Source: JAZDMK01 sp043800975 (GTDB lineage: Bacteria; Bacteroidota; Bacteroidia; Bacteroidales; JAHJDW01). Taken from it: a DNA stretch of 17,074 nt. The DNA is taken from assembly GCA_043800975.1 (NCBI GenBank), contig JAZDMK010000170.1, positions 1 through 17,074 of the forward strand. Reading direction: 5' to 3'. Made by a program: the position numbers and the translations under genes. Under the pieces are notes generated by a model. It ran no database searches. It was not told where the DNA came from and saw only the letters and a list, made by a program, of their open reading frames with translations. Shown here piece after piece: positions 1-8,196 of this stretch (positions within the stretch are counted from its first letter, which is position 1; every line of letters begins with the position of its first letter).

Positions 1-5
1 TAAAA

Positions 6-932
6 ATGCTGATAAAAAGATATAGTAACAACCCAATCCTTACGAAGGATGATGTGCCTTATCCCATTGCTACTGTTCATAATGCAGGCGTTGTAAAATT
101 CGGAAGCAAATACATAATGATTTTTCGTTCTCACAAACTGAATGGAAGAAGTATATTGGGAAAAGCCGAAAGTGAAGATGGATTCAATTTTAAAGTTGAT
201 TCTGAACCCTTCATGATTCCCGCCACAGAAGGCATTTTCAAGGAATACGAAGAATACGGAGTGGAAGATCCGCGGATTGTTTTTCTGGATGGAGAATATC
301 TTATTACCTACAGTGCCTACTCCCGACATGGCGTTCGCATTGGACTTGCAAAAACAAAAGATTTTAAAACCATCGAACGTTTTTCATTAATCACAGAAGC
401 TGATTATAGAAACGTTGTCATATTTCCAGAAAAATTCAATGGATTGTATGCGCGGCTCGACCGCCCCCATTCAGAGATATCGCCCTGGTCGATTTGGATA
501 TCCTATTCTCCCGATTTAAAATACTGGGGCGAATCGAAACTCATTATGAAGCCAATGCAGTATCACTGGGACGAAATGAAAATAGGACCCGGCGCGCCTC
601 CGGTAAAAACATCACGAGGCTGGCTAAACATTTATCACGGCGTTTTTCCGACCATGGACGGAAGTGTCTATCGATTGGGCGTTGCATTGCACGATCTGAA
701 AGATCCCTCAGTAATTATTGCAGTGGGTGATGAATGGATTTTACAACCGGAAGAAGTGTATGAGATAACAGGCTATGTACATAATGTTGTATTCAGCTGT
801 GGTGCTGTTCCCGAAGAAGATGGAAGCATTAAAATTTATTGGGGTGGTGCTGACAAAGTAATGTGCGTGGGCACTGCAAATATTGAAGCGTTGGTTGACC
901 AATGCCTGAATAATTCAAGGAGTGCTTTATAA
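6..932 (+). CDS. GH130 family beta-mannoside phosphorylase-like enzyme
   Basis: A 308-residue protein that reads as a complete GH130 five-bladed propeller. GH130 enzymes mostly split beta-mannosides with phosphate to give mannose 1-phosphate; some members hydrolyse instead. Visible landmarks are the N-terminal NPIL...YPIATVHNAG, the V-E-D-P-R motif at residues 86-90 (D88 inferred as the catalytic acid), RLDRPH at 150-155, KIGPG at 192-196 and YHGV at 210-213. The basic residues R41, R150/R153, K192 and H211 sit where family phosphorylases bind phosphate, so phosphorolysis is more likely than hydrolysis. There is no signal peptide, so it should be cytoplasmic. The ATG at 6 gives the usual family N-terminus, but the frame is open to the window edge and an upstream start cannot be excluded. 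The GT4 gene follows about 200 bp downstream on the same strand. The substrate cannot be told from the sequence. Confidence 0.9.
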   Translation: MLIKRYSNNPILTKDDVPYPIATVHNAGVVKFGSKYIMIFRSHKLNGRSILGKAESEDGFNFKVDSEPFMIPATEGIFKEYEEYGVEDPRIVFLDGEYLITYSAYSRHGVRIGLAKTKDFKTIERFSLITEADYRNVVIFPEKFNGLYARLDRPHSEISPWSIWISYSPDLKYWGESKLIMKPMQYHWDEMKIGPGAPPVKTSRGWLNIYHGVFPTMDGSVYRLGVALHDLKDPSVIIAVGDEWILQPEEVYEITGYVHNVVFSCGAVPEEDGSIKIYWGGADKVMCVGTANIEALVDQCLNNSRSAL

Positions 933-1010
933 AATATAATTTGTAATCTTCCACATTTACTCATTTATAATGTTATCTCAACATCCAATCTTGTGTCACA
1001 ATTTGTTTAG

Positions 1011-1040
1011 TTTCACGCAGAGTCGCAAAGTGCGCAAAGT
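1011..1040. repeat. GCAAAG-rich intergenic repeat fragment
   Basis: This short intergenic stretch contains the near-tandem words CGCAGAG, TCGCAAAG and TGCGCAAAG, an imperfect 8-9 bp periodicity. Similar runs of CGCAGAG/CGCAAAG are, from memory, scattered between genes in many Bacteroidota. The rest of the gap from 933 to 1132 shows no other clear element; no good TAnnTTTG box was found for the gene at 1133. Confidence 0.35.
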
Positions 1041-1132
1041 AAATCCAGTTGAGCCTTTTAGCACTTCGTATGTTCGTATTCATTCGAACTTAGTTGCAGT
1101 TTAAAATCATTTCACAGTCTAAAATTTTAAAC

Positions 1133-2143
1133 ATGAAAATAGCAATACTTTCACCCATCGCATGGCGAACACCACCACGCAAGTATGGACCCTGGGAACA
1201 GGTTGCATCCAATATTGCTGAAGGTTTGGTTGAAAAGGGAATCGACGTCACTTTGTTTGCAACTTGCGATTCCATTACAAATGGAAAGCTTGAATCAGTT
1301 TGCCCACGTTCCTATTCGGAAGATGTGGAAATGGATCCGAAGGTGTGGGAATGTCTTCATATAAGTCATTTAATGGAAATGTCCGATCAGTTTGATTTGA
1401 TTCATAACAATTTTGATTTTCTTCCACTCACCTATTCGCGATTGATCAAAACACCGATGGTAACAACGATACATGGCTTTTCTTCTCAAAAAATTCTTTC
1501 CGTTTATAAAAAATATAACAGCAGCAGTCACTATGTTTCTATTAGTAATTCTGACCGCAGTTCCGAACTTGATTACGTTGCAACCGTTTACAACGGCATT
1601 AATACAAGTGGTTTTTCTTTCTGTGCAAAACCAAAAGAGTATTTACTTTATTTTGGAAGAATACACCCTGAAAAGGGCACTGCTGAAGCTATTCAGATAG
1701 CAAAGCAATCGGGAAGAAAATTGATTATTTCCGGATTAATTCAGCATCAGGAATATTTTGATAAAGAAATAAAACCTTTCATTAATGATGACGATATTGT
1801 TTACGTTGGCAATTCAGGTCCTGAAGAAAGAGATAAACTTTTGGGTGAAGCTTATGCACTTTTACATCCGATTTCATTTGAAGAACCATTCGGATTAAGT
1901 GTTGCAGAGGCTATGCTGTGCGGCACGCCCGTGATAGCTTTCAACAAAGGATCAATGCCGGAATTAATCAGGGATGGTGAAACCGGATTTCTGGTAAATA
2001 CAATTGAAGAAGCAGTGGGAGTAATTTCAAAGATTAAATCAATCGACAGAAATTTTTGCAAAGAATATGCTGTTTCAAAATTCAGCCGTCAGAAAATGAT
2101 TGATGGATATTTGGAGGTTTATAGGAAAATATTGGAAAAGTAG
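1133..2143 (+). CDS. GT4-type glycosyltransferase (GT-B fold)
   Basis: A 336-residue retaining glycosyltransferase of the GT4 kind, expected to move a sugar from a nucleotide-sugar donor. The N-terminal half starts MKIAILSPIAW and has YGPWE at residues 18-22, where many relatives have GGxE, and HNNFDFLP at 91-98. The C-terminal half has YFGRIHPEKG at 173-182 and the E-x7-E motif E251...E259 within FEEPFGLSVAEAM. The ATG at 1133 is chosen over an in-frame TTG at 1094, because the Rossmann strand begins at once after it. There is no signal peptide or membrane segment. It lies between two GH130 genes, so acceptor and donor are probably mannose-related, but this is inference from context. The last codons and the stop run straight into a hexamer repeat array, and the final ten bases recur at 2183. 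Confidence 0.9.
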   Translation: MKIAILSPIAWRTPPRKYGPWEQVASNIAEGLVEKGIDVTLFATCDSITNGKLESVCPRSYSEDVEMDPKVWECLHISHLMEMSDQFDLIHNNFDFLPLTYSRLIKTPMVTTIHGFSSQKILSVYKKYNSSSHYVSISNSDRSSELDYVATVYNGINTSGFSFCAKPKEYLLYFGRIHPEKGTAEAIQIAKQSGRKLIISGLIQHQEYFDKEIKPFINDDDIVYVGNSGPEERDKLLGEAYALLHPISFEEPFGLSVAEAMLCGTPVIAFNKGSMPELIRDGETGFLVNTIEEAVGVISKIKSIDRNFCKEYAVSKFSRQKMIDGYLEVYRKILEK

Positions 2144-2230
2144 CAGTGGCAGTGGTAGTGGCAGTCGGGTATCTTTTGTAGCATTGGAAAAGTGGCAGTG
2201 GCAGTGGCACTGGCACTGGTAGTGGCAGTC
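2139..2230. repeat. Left hexamer array (AGTGGC)n beside S23-type gene
   Basis: Two blocks of AGTGGC-type hexamers: 2139-2166 (AGTAGC, AGTGGC, AGTGGT, AGTGGC, then AGTC) and 2191-2230 (three AGTGGC, ACTGGC, ACTGGT, AGTGGC, then AGTC). The first hexamer includes the TAG stop of the glycosyltransferase gene. On the minus strand the unit reads ACTGCC, i.e. CTGCCA, which matches the CTGCNN units of the right array at 2718-2768 in inverted orientation. The blocks are separated by a 16-base spacer and by a second copy of the word ATTGGAAAAG. Confidence 0.8.
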
Positions 2231-2304
2231 AATTTAAAATCATCACATTTATATCAAGTACAGAAACGACCTCTAAAACTGCGGCTGTAAAAAACGCTTA
2301 AAAA

Positions 2305-2691
2305 CTAATTCTGTTTGGGCAAAAACTTCTCTGGATTATTTGCCATACTGCCAAGCATTTTCCCAACTTCATCATATTTAGCTAATAGCTCTTCTTTGAT
2401 TACTTCTTTTAAATACTTACAATCAAATGAAAAGTCAATCCATACAATTGTTTCACTTGCCTCACCATCAGCATCCGTTATTTTACTCGTAAAGTTCTTA
2501 GGATATCGTCTTTTACGATATGCTTCAGCAATGTTTGTACAAACATATCTTGATGATCTTCTGATTTGGTCGGTTAATGAATAGTTTTCTTCTTTTGGAA
2601 ATGTTTTCGATATTTCAAAAATTTCTATTGCCAAATCATAAGCCATTTGGTACACTTTAAGGCTTTTAAAACTATGATCTGTAATCTTCAT
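2305..2691 (-). CDS. S23 / 23S rRNA-IVS-type four-helix bundle protein
   Basis: A 128-residue protein of the S23 family (proteins first found encoded in 23S rRNA intervening sequences, related in fold to the Avd accessory protein of diversity-generating retroelements). It has the N-terminal FKSLKVYQMAYDLAIEI, the FPKEENYSLTDQIRRSSR segment at residues 31-48, NIAEAYRKRRYP at 53-64 and a conserved SKITDADGEASETIVWIDF at 69-87. The length and helical pattern are normal and I see no damage. Here it lies outside any rRNA, between two convergent carbohydrate genes, with hexamer arrays on both sides. No molecular function is established for free-standing members. The family is basic and probably binds nucleic acid or assembles as a ring; that is inference. 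Confidence 0.88.
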   Translation of the reverse strand: MKITDHSFKSLKVYQMAYDLAIEIFEISKTFPKEENYSLTDQIRRSSRYVCTNIAEAYRKRRYPKNFTSKITDADGEASETIVWIDFSFDCKYLKEVIKEELLAKYDEVGKMLGSMANNPEKFLPKQN

Positions 2692-2717
2692 ATTTTAATA
2701 ATTTTTTTTTCATAAAC

Positions 2718-2768
2718 CTGCAACTGCTCCTGCCGCTGCTCCTGCAACTGCAACTACTCCTGCAACTG
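2718..2768. repeat. Right hexamer array (CTGCNN)n beside S23-type gene
   Basis: Eight hexamers in register followed by CTG: CTGCAA, CTGCTC, CTGCCG, CTGCTC, CTGCAA, CTGCAA, CTACTC, CTGCAA. The array ends at 2768, exactly one base before the stop codon of the convergent GH130 gene (2769-2771). It begins 27 bases upstream of the S23-type start codon, so any promoter for that gene would lie in or beyond the array. Its units are the inverted counterpart of the left array. Confidence 0.8.
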
Positions 2769-4244
2769 TTATAATTTCGAATTCTTAAGTTCCTTCAGCA
2801 ATTCATCCATTCGTATGGTAGCATACGTGGATGCGTAATCCGACATTGCATAAGGGATAATCAGATTACCATTGTGAATAATCGAGCCACAGGAATAAAT
2901 TACATTCGGCACATATCCTTCTCTCTCCTTATAATTGGGCATCATCAAAGGTGTTTTTAATCTTCCGATTTCTTTCAAGGGATTATCAAGATCAAACAAT
3001 GAGGCACCCAAAACATATTCCCGCATTGGGCCAACACCATGTGTAATCACAAGCCATCCATCTTCTGTTTCAAGCGGTGAGCCACAATTGCCGATTTGAA
3101 TAAACTCCCACGGATAAAGTGGTTTCTGAATGAGTGTTGCCTCATGCCATATGCTGATATTTTCAGAAAAAGCCAGATAATTGTTTACACCATCAATACG
3201 GCAAAGCATCGCATATTTTCCATTAATCTTTCTGGGAAAAAGTGCCATTCCTTTGTTCTTTGCAATTTCACCGTGAATGGGTTTTACTTTGAACTGATAA
3301 AAGTTTTTTGTTTCTATCAACTTAGGTAATATGGTAGTTCCGTCATATGCCGTATAAGTGGCGTAGTAAGTAACTTCACCGTTATCATCTTTGAATTTAA
3401 CAAAACGAGCATCTTCGATTCCGTTCTTTTCTGTTTCTGCGATAGGAAAAATAACTCTTTCAGAAATGGCTGAATCAAGCGAAAATTCAATTTCATAATG
3501 CGAGGAAGCCAGCCACATCATTTGATTAAAACACAATTCGCTGTCTGCTGAATAGGGAATTGTTTTACTGGTAGCTACTACACATGCTTTGAGTTCGTCA
3601 TAAGTAAAACTATCGTTCAGCTTATCCAGCACGAGCGTTGGCGGAACAAAATTATTATAGTTCTGCATTTCACTCAGCTTCTTCGCAAATGTTTTTTTAT
3701 TGTAAATATGCCTTTTAATGATATCGGCCTCCGCCAGCATTTTACCGACTGCATCAAATGCGATGTTGTTGTCTTTATCAATAATACCATCGCGAAAAAC
3801 AAGCGAAGAAATATGACCTTCACCGGTTGCCCTGAAACTAATGATGACTCTTTTTTCACCTGATCTCAGTTCCGCCTGATCGGGATCTTCAACAATCGAA
3901 GGATTAAAAAACGCAGCTGATTCAATGGAATACTCCATTGTGAAATAGGAACCAATCAGCACTTTTCTCGACTGACCCAGCTTACCGGGAATGATTCCTA
4001 AATCTTTAAACAAATGACTCAACTTGTTAAAATGTCTTTCAAAAATTACAGAAATATTTCTGTGACGTTTGGAAAAACCCCTTAGCACCTGATTCAGCTC
4101 AACATTCACTTCCTCTTCCTTCATGGCCAAAACTTTTCCAATGATATCAGCACTACGTTCATCGTTCGTAAATAAAAAACGCGCGATAACCCTGCTGGAA
4201 TCAGAAGAGAAGATGACATCTTTTCTTGTCACACAAACCTGCAT
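2769..4244 (-). CDS. Long divergent GH130-like protein
   Basis: A 491-residue GH130-type protein, about 180 residues longer than the first one. Residues 1-130 form an extension without a domain I recognise. Propeller sequence starts near VIISFRATGEG (133-143), and a probably helical insertion (about 165-265) separates it from the core. The core carries I-E-D-A-R at 276-280 (usual EDPR), LCRID at 347-351, IQIGNCGSP at 382-390, THGVG at 401-405 and VIYSCG at 448-453. Compared with the neighbour, R138, R349 and H402 are kept but the phosphate-site lysine is Q383. Phosphorolysis is therefore less certain, and hydrolysis or an altered site is possible. No signal peptide, so probably cytoplasmic. 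It probably acts on the same mannose-containing glycan as the other two genes, an inference from position. Confidence 0.85.
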   Translation of the reverse strand: MQVCVTRKDVIFSSDSSRVIARFLFTNDERSADIIGKVLAMKEEEVNVELNQVLRGFSKRHRNISVIFERHFNKLSHLFKDLGIIPGKLGQSRKVLIGSYFTMEYSIESAAFFNPSIVEDPDQAELRSGEKRVIISFRATGEGHISSLVFRDGIIDKDNNIAFDAVGKMLAEADIIKRHIYNKKTFAKKLSEMQNYNNFVPPTLVLDKLNDSFTYDELKACVVATSKTIPYSADSELCFNQMMWLASSHYEIEFSLDSAISERVIFPIAETEKNGIEDARFVKFKDDNGEVTYYATYTAYDGTTILPKLIETKNFYQFKVKPIHGEIAKNKGMALFPRKINGKYAMLCRIDGVNNYLAFSENISIWHEATLIQKPLYPWEFIQIGNCGSPLETEDGWLVITHGVGPMREYVLGASLFDLDNPLKEIGRLKTPLMMPNYKEREGYVPNVIYSCGSIIHNGNLIIPYAMSDYASTYATIRMDELLKELKNSKL

Positions 4245-4312
4245 AGAATAAATTTATTGATTTTCAATAAGTTTTGTAAATGTAGTGTATATCCACACAG
4301 CAGACTTGAATT

Positions 4313-4340
4313 GTTGACATAATTCTTATTAATTGTCAAC
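4313..4340. promoter_or_regulatory. Inverted repeat upstream of long GH130 gene
   Basis: GTTGACA at 4313-4319 is matched by TGTCAAC at 4334-4340 with a 14-base AT-rich gap. It lies 69-96 bases upstream of the minus-strand GH130 start, within a 189-bp intergenic region. It could be an operator for a dimeric regulator, but a 7-bp arm can occur by chance. Confidence 0.3.
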
Positions 4341-4402
4341 ACAATAACTGCTTATGTTAATAAACAAGGTTTTGCGAAAAGAATAAAAAATTCATTTTAT
4401 GG

Positions 4403-4425
4403 GATAAATCGAGCGTGGATTTATC
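4403..4425 (-). terminator. Possible terminator of T9SS adhesin gene
   Basis: A perfect 8-bp stem (GATAAATC and GATTTATC) with a 7-base loop begins 9 bases beyond the stop codon of the minus-strand gene. In the direction of transcription it is followed about 13 bases later by a run of six T. The stem is AT-rich and the T-run is not immediate, so it may be a weak terminator. Confidence 0.4.
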
Positions 4426-4433
4426 TGAAAACA

Positions 4434-7433
4434 TTACCGCAGCAACGTCACATGACCGCTGTATTTACGGTTCTTTCCGTCTTTCTCCTTAATCAGAACC
4501 AACCACACATAAACGCCACCTTCTATATCACGCCCTTTGTATTTCCCGTCCCACTGATGATTGACATTAGTTGTGTGATATAATATTTCACCCCATCGGT
4601 TATAAACATAAAAGTTGTATTCAGGAACATCCCAGCCAACGCCTTTGGGACCGAACAAATCGTTCATTCCATCGGCATCGGGTGTAAATGCATTGGGAAC
4701 CCAGATCGCATAATCTTCTTTTACCAAAAGTATGTAGCGTGCGGTATCCGTACAACCCGCATCGTTTGATACAGCCAGTGTGATTGCATACGTGCCTGCT
4801 GCAGCATAGGAATGTTCAGGATTTTGATCGTTTGAAACGGCACCGTCGCCAAAGTCCCAGTTCCAGCTGCTTGCATTGGTTGAGCCATCAAAGCATGTGA
4901 AAAGATTTTCTGCTAATGCAGCCGTGGGAGGCGTTACGTGAAATGCAGCCACAGGTGTTGGTGTACCGGCTACTACCACAGAAGCTATAACCTCGCAATT
5001 TCCATCATTTACACTAACAGTGTATGTCCCTTGCGAAAGACCAATGATAGCAGAAGTAATCTGCCCGTTCGACCATAGATAGGAATAGATTCCTGTACCT
5101 CCGCTTACGTTTGCCTGCGCCATTCCGTTACTCTGATCACAGGTGGAAGTGACCGATGAAACACTTACAACAGGAGCATCAAAACTGAGTAGTGATGTAT
5201 CGGCAGAAGCTGTGCATCCGTTAGCATCCGTTATGACAACTGAATAATTTCCACCATTAACATTTGTCAGATTCTGTGTGCTTTGCCCGCTGCTCCACGC
5301 ATACATCAAAGGAGCCGTTCCTCCGGAAACAGTCAGCATAACCGAGCCGCTGGCCGTACTGCAATATGCATTCGTTACAGAAGCGATGGATACAACCGGC
5401 CCCGGACTGTTCGTAATATTCTGAGATAAAACTACCGTACATCCACCTGCATCAGAAAGTGTCAGCGTGTAATTTCCGGCAACAAGATTTACTATACTCG
5501 TTGCATTAGAACCATTCGACCATGTGTAGGTATAGGGCAATGCTCCGCCCACCGCATTGCTAGTAATCGACCCGTTCGAATTCGTGCACGTTTCCATTAC
5601 AACATTCGGAAAGGTAAGTGTGATTCCCGATTGATTGATTACGTTTACGGATCCGTTTATCGTGCAACCATTGGCATCGGTAACCGTTACGCTGTACGTA
5701 TTTGCACTAAGCCCAGTAATGGTTTGTGTTGATTGTCCGTTCGACCACAAATAAGAATATGTACCTGCAATCGAAGGTGTGCAGGTAGCTGTACCATCGG
5801 CATGACCACAGTATTCTTCGGTAGAAGACATCGCAAGCGTGGCAACCGGTGGCGACGTGATCGTAACAGAAACAGTACTACTGCATCCACTACTTGTTAC
5901 GGTGCAGGTATATGTTCCCGGAGCCAGTGATCCTGCAGTGGCAAAAGGAGTTCCGTTGCTCCACAAATACGTTGTTCCTCCTGCCGCGGTGGCGCTGCCA
6001 TTGCTCAGGTTGCAAGCTGCATCTGTTTGGTCTGCGATGCTTGCAACTGGAATGGGATTCACAGTTACCACAACCTGATCGATGGATGAATGCGTACAAT
6101 TGTCATTCACAGTAACCGTGTATGTGGTAGTAACGGCAGGTGTTACCAAAATTGTATTACTGGTACTACCATTGCTCCAGAGATAAGAATAAGGCGATGT
6201 ACCGCCAGTATGATTCACGTTTAAAACAGCTGAACCTCCGCTGCAAAATGCTGTGTCGTTGCTAGCCGTTGCAGTCAGTGGTGCATAATCAATCAGATAA
6301 AGAGTATCCGTTTGTGGTGTGCATCCATTGACGTAGGTAATTATTACTGAAGATGTTCCATAGGGAGCATTCAACAGAGGATTAATAACAATCGCTGCGG
6401 AATCCTGCCCGGGAGGAATGGTAATCGATGTGGGCACCGTTGAATAATCAGTTCCCATCACTGCTGTTCCGCCCAAGGTATAACTGATCGTATAAGGCGC
6501 CGTTGCCGGAGTAGACAATACAAAAGAAAAAATTCCCTGCGAGCATCCCTGCACTGCATTGTTTCCCAAAGCAGGATTGGTGTATGAGGTGCCCACACTA
6601 AATGTATTAGCAGTAAAACTTCCCGCTTCAATAAACACACCCGAATCAAACAAATTGTTGTAGCCATCCGCTACGGCCATTTTAATATGATAAGTGGAAC
6701 AGGGAGTAACATGACACCACGCTTTCAAAGGATCCGTAAAGCCACCGAAGCAAATCGTGGTTCCACCTAAAGCTGCATTATCTACAAAGAGGCTGGAATA
6801 ACCTAAAGAAATACAACCTGATCCGGGATAGCTCCCGCCCGGAGTTCCGTTGTTGATACTGTTTACAGAAACAGGCAATGTGGTTCCCGGAATCTGCGCG
6901 ATGTTGTAATTCGTATAATTTCCGCCTGAAGGATTTGGGCCGCTTACAAAAAATGCAAACACATCCTGATACTGCGAACAAACGTAATTGGGATATTCCT
7001 CCGATCCGAACACATAGCGAAAACTCACGGTATCCGACACGGGAACAAAATCAAATTCCAGAATACAAGCATCAAAAGTATTGCAACCATTGTTGATCGC
7101 ATTCAGGTTGGCATCACCTGTCAGTCCCAAATTGTTGCTCATATGAAAAGTAGCAGGATTGGCAATACCTGCAGCGTTTCCTGTGCTGAGGATAATTCCA
7201 CTATTGAGACCCAGATTCGTAAAATTACCATTGGTAAAAGTACCCTTCGATGCTATACCACCGGTATACGTTATGTTCGAAACAGTAACACCATATCCCG
7301 ACAAAATATTGTTAACCATCTGCGTTGGCGTGGATGCGGAATTAACCAGTAACTGACTAAATGTAATTTTTGGAAATACAAAAAACACCAGCAGAGCAGC
7401 AGCGGTAGCAATACTTGAGCGTTGATGTTTCAT
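4434..7433 (-). CDS. T9SS-secreted multidomain adhesin-like protein
   Basis: A 999-residue exported surface protein. Order: signal peptide (about 1-27, ending TFSQ); choice-of-anchor L-type domain (about 35-275, with FRYVFGSEEYPNY at 138-150); Calx-beta-like segment (about 285-383, with GTDYSTVPTSITIPPGQDSA); an Ig/PKD-like repeat (about 384-460); four or five SprB-like repeats (about 462-825) each marked by YLWSNG-type words and NGC/GGC; PKD domain (about 828-905, SWNWDFGDG); and a gliding-motility-associated type B sorting domain (about 909-999, VPNAFTPDADGMNDLF, then YNRWGEIL and WDGKYKGRDIEGGVYVW). The sorting domain is known to direct export through the type IX system and attachment to the surface. 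Role is probably adhesion or matrix binding. It is monocistronic in appearance; no secretion machinery genes are in the window. Start ATG at 7431-7433 is fixed by the signal peptide. Confidence 0.93.
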   Translation of the reverse strand: MKHQRSSIATAAALLVFFVFPKITFSQLLVNSASTPTQMVNNILSGYGVTVSNITYTGGIASKGTFTNGNFTNLGLNSGIILSTGNAAGIANPATFHMSNNLGLTGDANLNAINNGCNTFDACILEFDFVPVSDTVSFRYVFGSEEYPNYVCSQYQDVFAFFVSGPNPSGGNYTNYNIAQIPGTTLPVSVNSINNGTPGGSYPGSGCISLGYSSLFVDNAALGGTTICFGGFTDPLKAWCHVTPCSTYHIKMAVADGYNNLFDSGVFIEAGSFTANTFSVGTSYTNPALGNNAVQGCSQGIFSFVLSTPATAPYTISYTLGGTAVMGTDYSTVPTSITIPPGQDSAAIVINPLLNAPYGTSSVIITYVNGCTPQTDTLYLIDYAPLTATASNDTAFCSGGSAVLNVNHTGGTSPYSYLWSNGSTSNTILVTPAVTTTYTVTVNDNCTHSSIDQVVVTVNPIPVASIADQTDAACNLSNGSATAAGGTTYLWSNGTPFATAGSLAPGTYTCTVTSSGCSSTVSVTITSPPVATLAMSSTEEYCGHADGTATCTPSIAGTYSYLWSNGQSTQTITGLSANTYSVTVTDANGCTINGSVNVINQSGITLTFPNVVMETCTNSNGSITSNAVGGALPYTYTWSNGSNATSIVNLVAGNYTLTLSDAGGCTVVLSQNITNSPGPVVSIASVTNAYCSTASGSVMLTVSGGTAPLMYAWSSGQSTQNLTNVNGGNYSVVITDANGCTASADTSLLSFDAPVVSVSSVTSTCDQSNGMAQANVSGGTGIYSYLWSNGQITSAIIGLSQGTYTVSVNDGNCEVIASVVVAGTPTPVAAFHVTPPTAALAENLFTCFDGSTNASSWNWDFGDGAVSNDQNPEHSYAAAGTYAITLAVSNDAGCTDTARYILLVKEDYAIWVPNAFTPDADGMNDLFGPKGVGWDVPEYNFYVYNRWGEILYHTTNVNHQWDGKYKGRDIEGGVYVWLVLIKEKDGKNRKYSGHVTLLR

Positions 7434-7656
7434 GAATATTTGACCATTAAGTATCGACTATATTTTCTTTTTAAATATGTGCGAAGATACTTCATATTAC
7501 AAAAGCTATATCTGTTAGCTATGTTAAATTATGATGAACATTCAGTAAATAAATATGAATTCTTTCATTGTAAAAAAATCACAATTAACATCAAAATAAA
7601 TTTCATTGGATACTAAAACACAAAATTTCTTCGTTAATCATTTTCAAAACACATAA

Positions 7657-8196
7657 ATGAATTTGCGGATTTTCATATCACTGATTTTTTCAGCCTGGCT
7701 GTTCAACCCTGTTTGCGGACAGGTTGACAACACGGTGAAGTACGAAAGGAAAGCGCTTTACTTTATGGAAGATCGACTGATCAACCGCAATCCTTATAAA
7801 ATTCCGGATGAGATAATTTTTCCCTGTAAGGTAATAGGAAGGACTCATGTATCACATCTGAAATATTTTAATAATTTAAAAATGGGAATAAATCTTCCTG
7901 ACAGCGCTTACCCTTCTGAAAGCACTTGCAAACCCATGAGGAATGAATTATGCAAAAAGATTGGAATTGACACTTTCATTTATCCCAAAAAAACTGTTAA
8001 ACCGGGAAAAACCGCAAAGGAATTTTCAAGAGAAGGCTATACTGTTTACAACAAAATCTACTGTCGCAGAGAGTTCCATGGAAATGTATACGTAGCCGTT
8101 GAAAGCATGTGCTGCGGTTGTTACGTTTTTTATATTTTCAAAATGGACATCAGTGGAAAAGTTCTCGATTGGGTATACTCTAAAGAATGTATATGA
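7657..8196 (+). CDS. Secreted protein of unknown function, paralog 1
   Basis: A 179-residue protein with a signal peptide (about 1-21, ending VCGQ). I do not recognise the family. The mature part has VKYERKALYFMEDRLINRN (27-45), a middle VIGRTHVSHL segment, and a C-terminal YCRREFHGNVYVAVES (135-150) followed by a CCGC cluster and FYIFKMDISGKVLDW. The same layout is found in the next gene, so the two are tandem duplicates that have diverged. Four clustered cysteines near 152-155 are absent from the paralog. The upstream gap (7434-7656) is AT-rich with no clear promoter box. The stop overlaps the next start as ATGA. The presence of a signal peptide suggests a periplasmic or external location. 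Confidence 0.75.
   Translation: MNLRIFISLIFSAWLFNPVCGQVDNTVKYERKALYFMEDRLINRNPYKIPDEIIFPCKVIGRTHVSHLKYFNNLKMGINLPDSAYPSESTCKPMRNELCKKIGIDTFIYPKKTVKPGKTAKEFSREGYTVYNKIYCRREFHGNVYVAVESMCCGCYVFYIFKMDISGKVLDWVYSKECI

Noticed and set aside
2692..2713. Upstream ATG plus A9 tract before the S23-type gene as a phase-variable start
   Set aside because: The upstream ATG is out of frame, and loss of one A would place a TAA stop before the main start, so slippage would not make a fusion.
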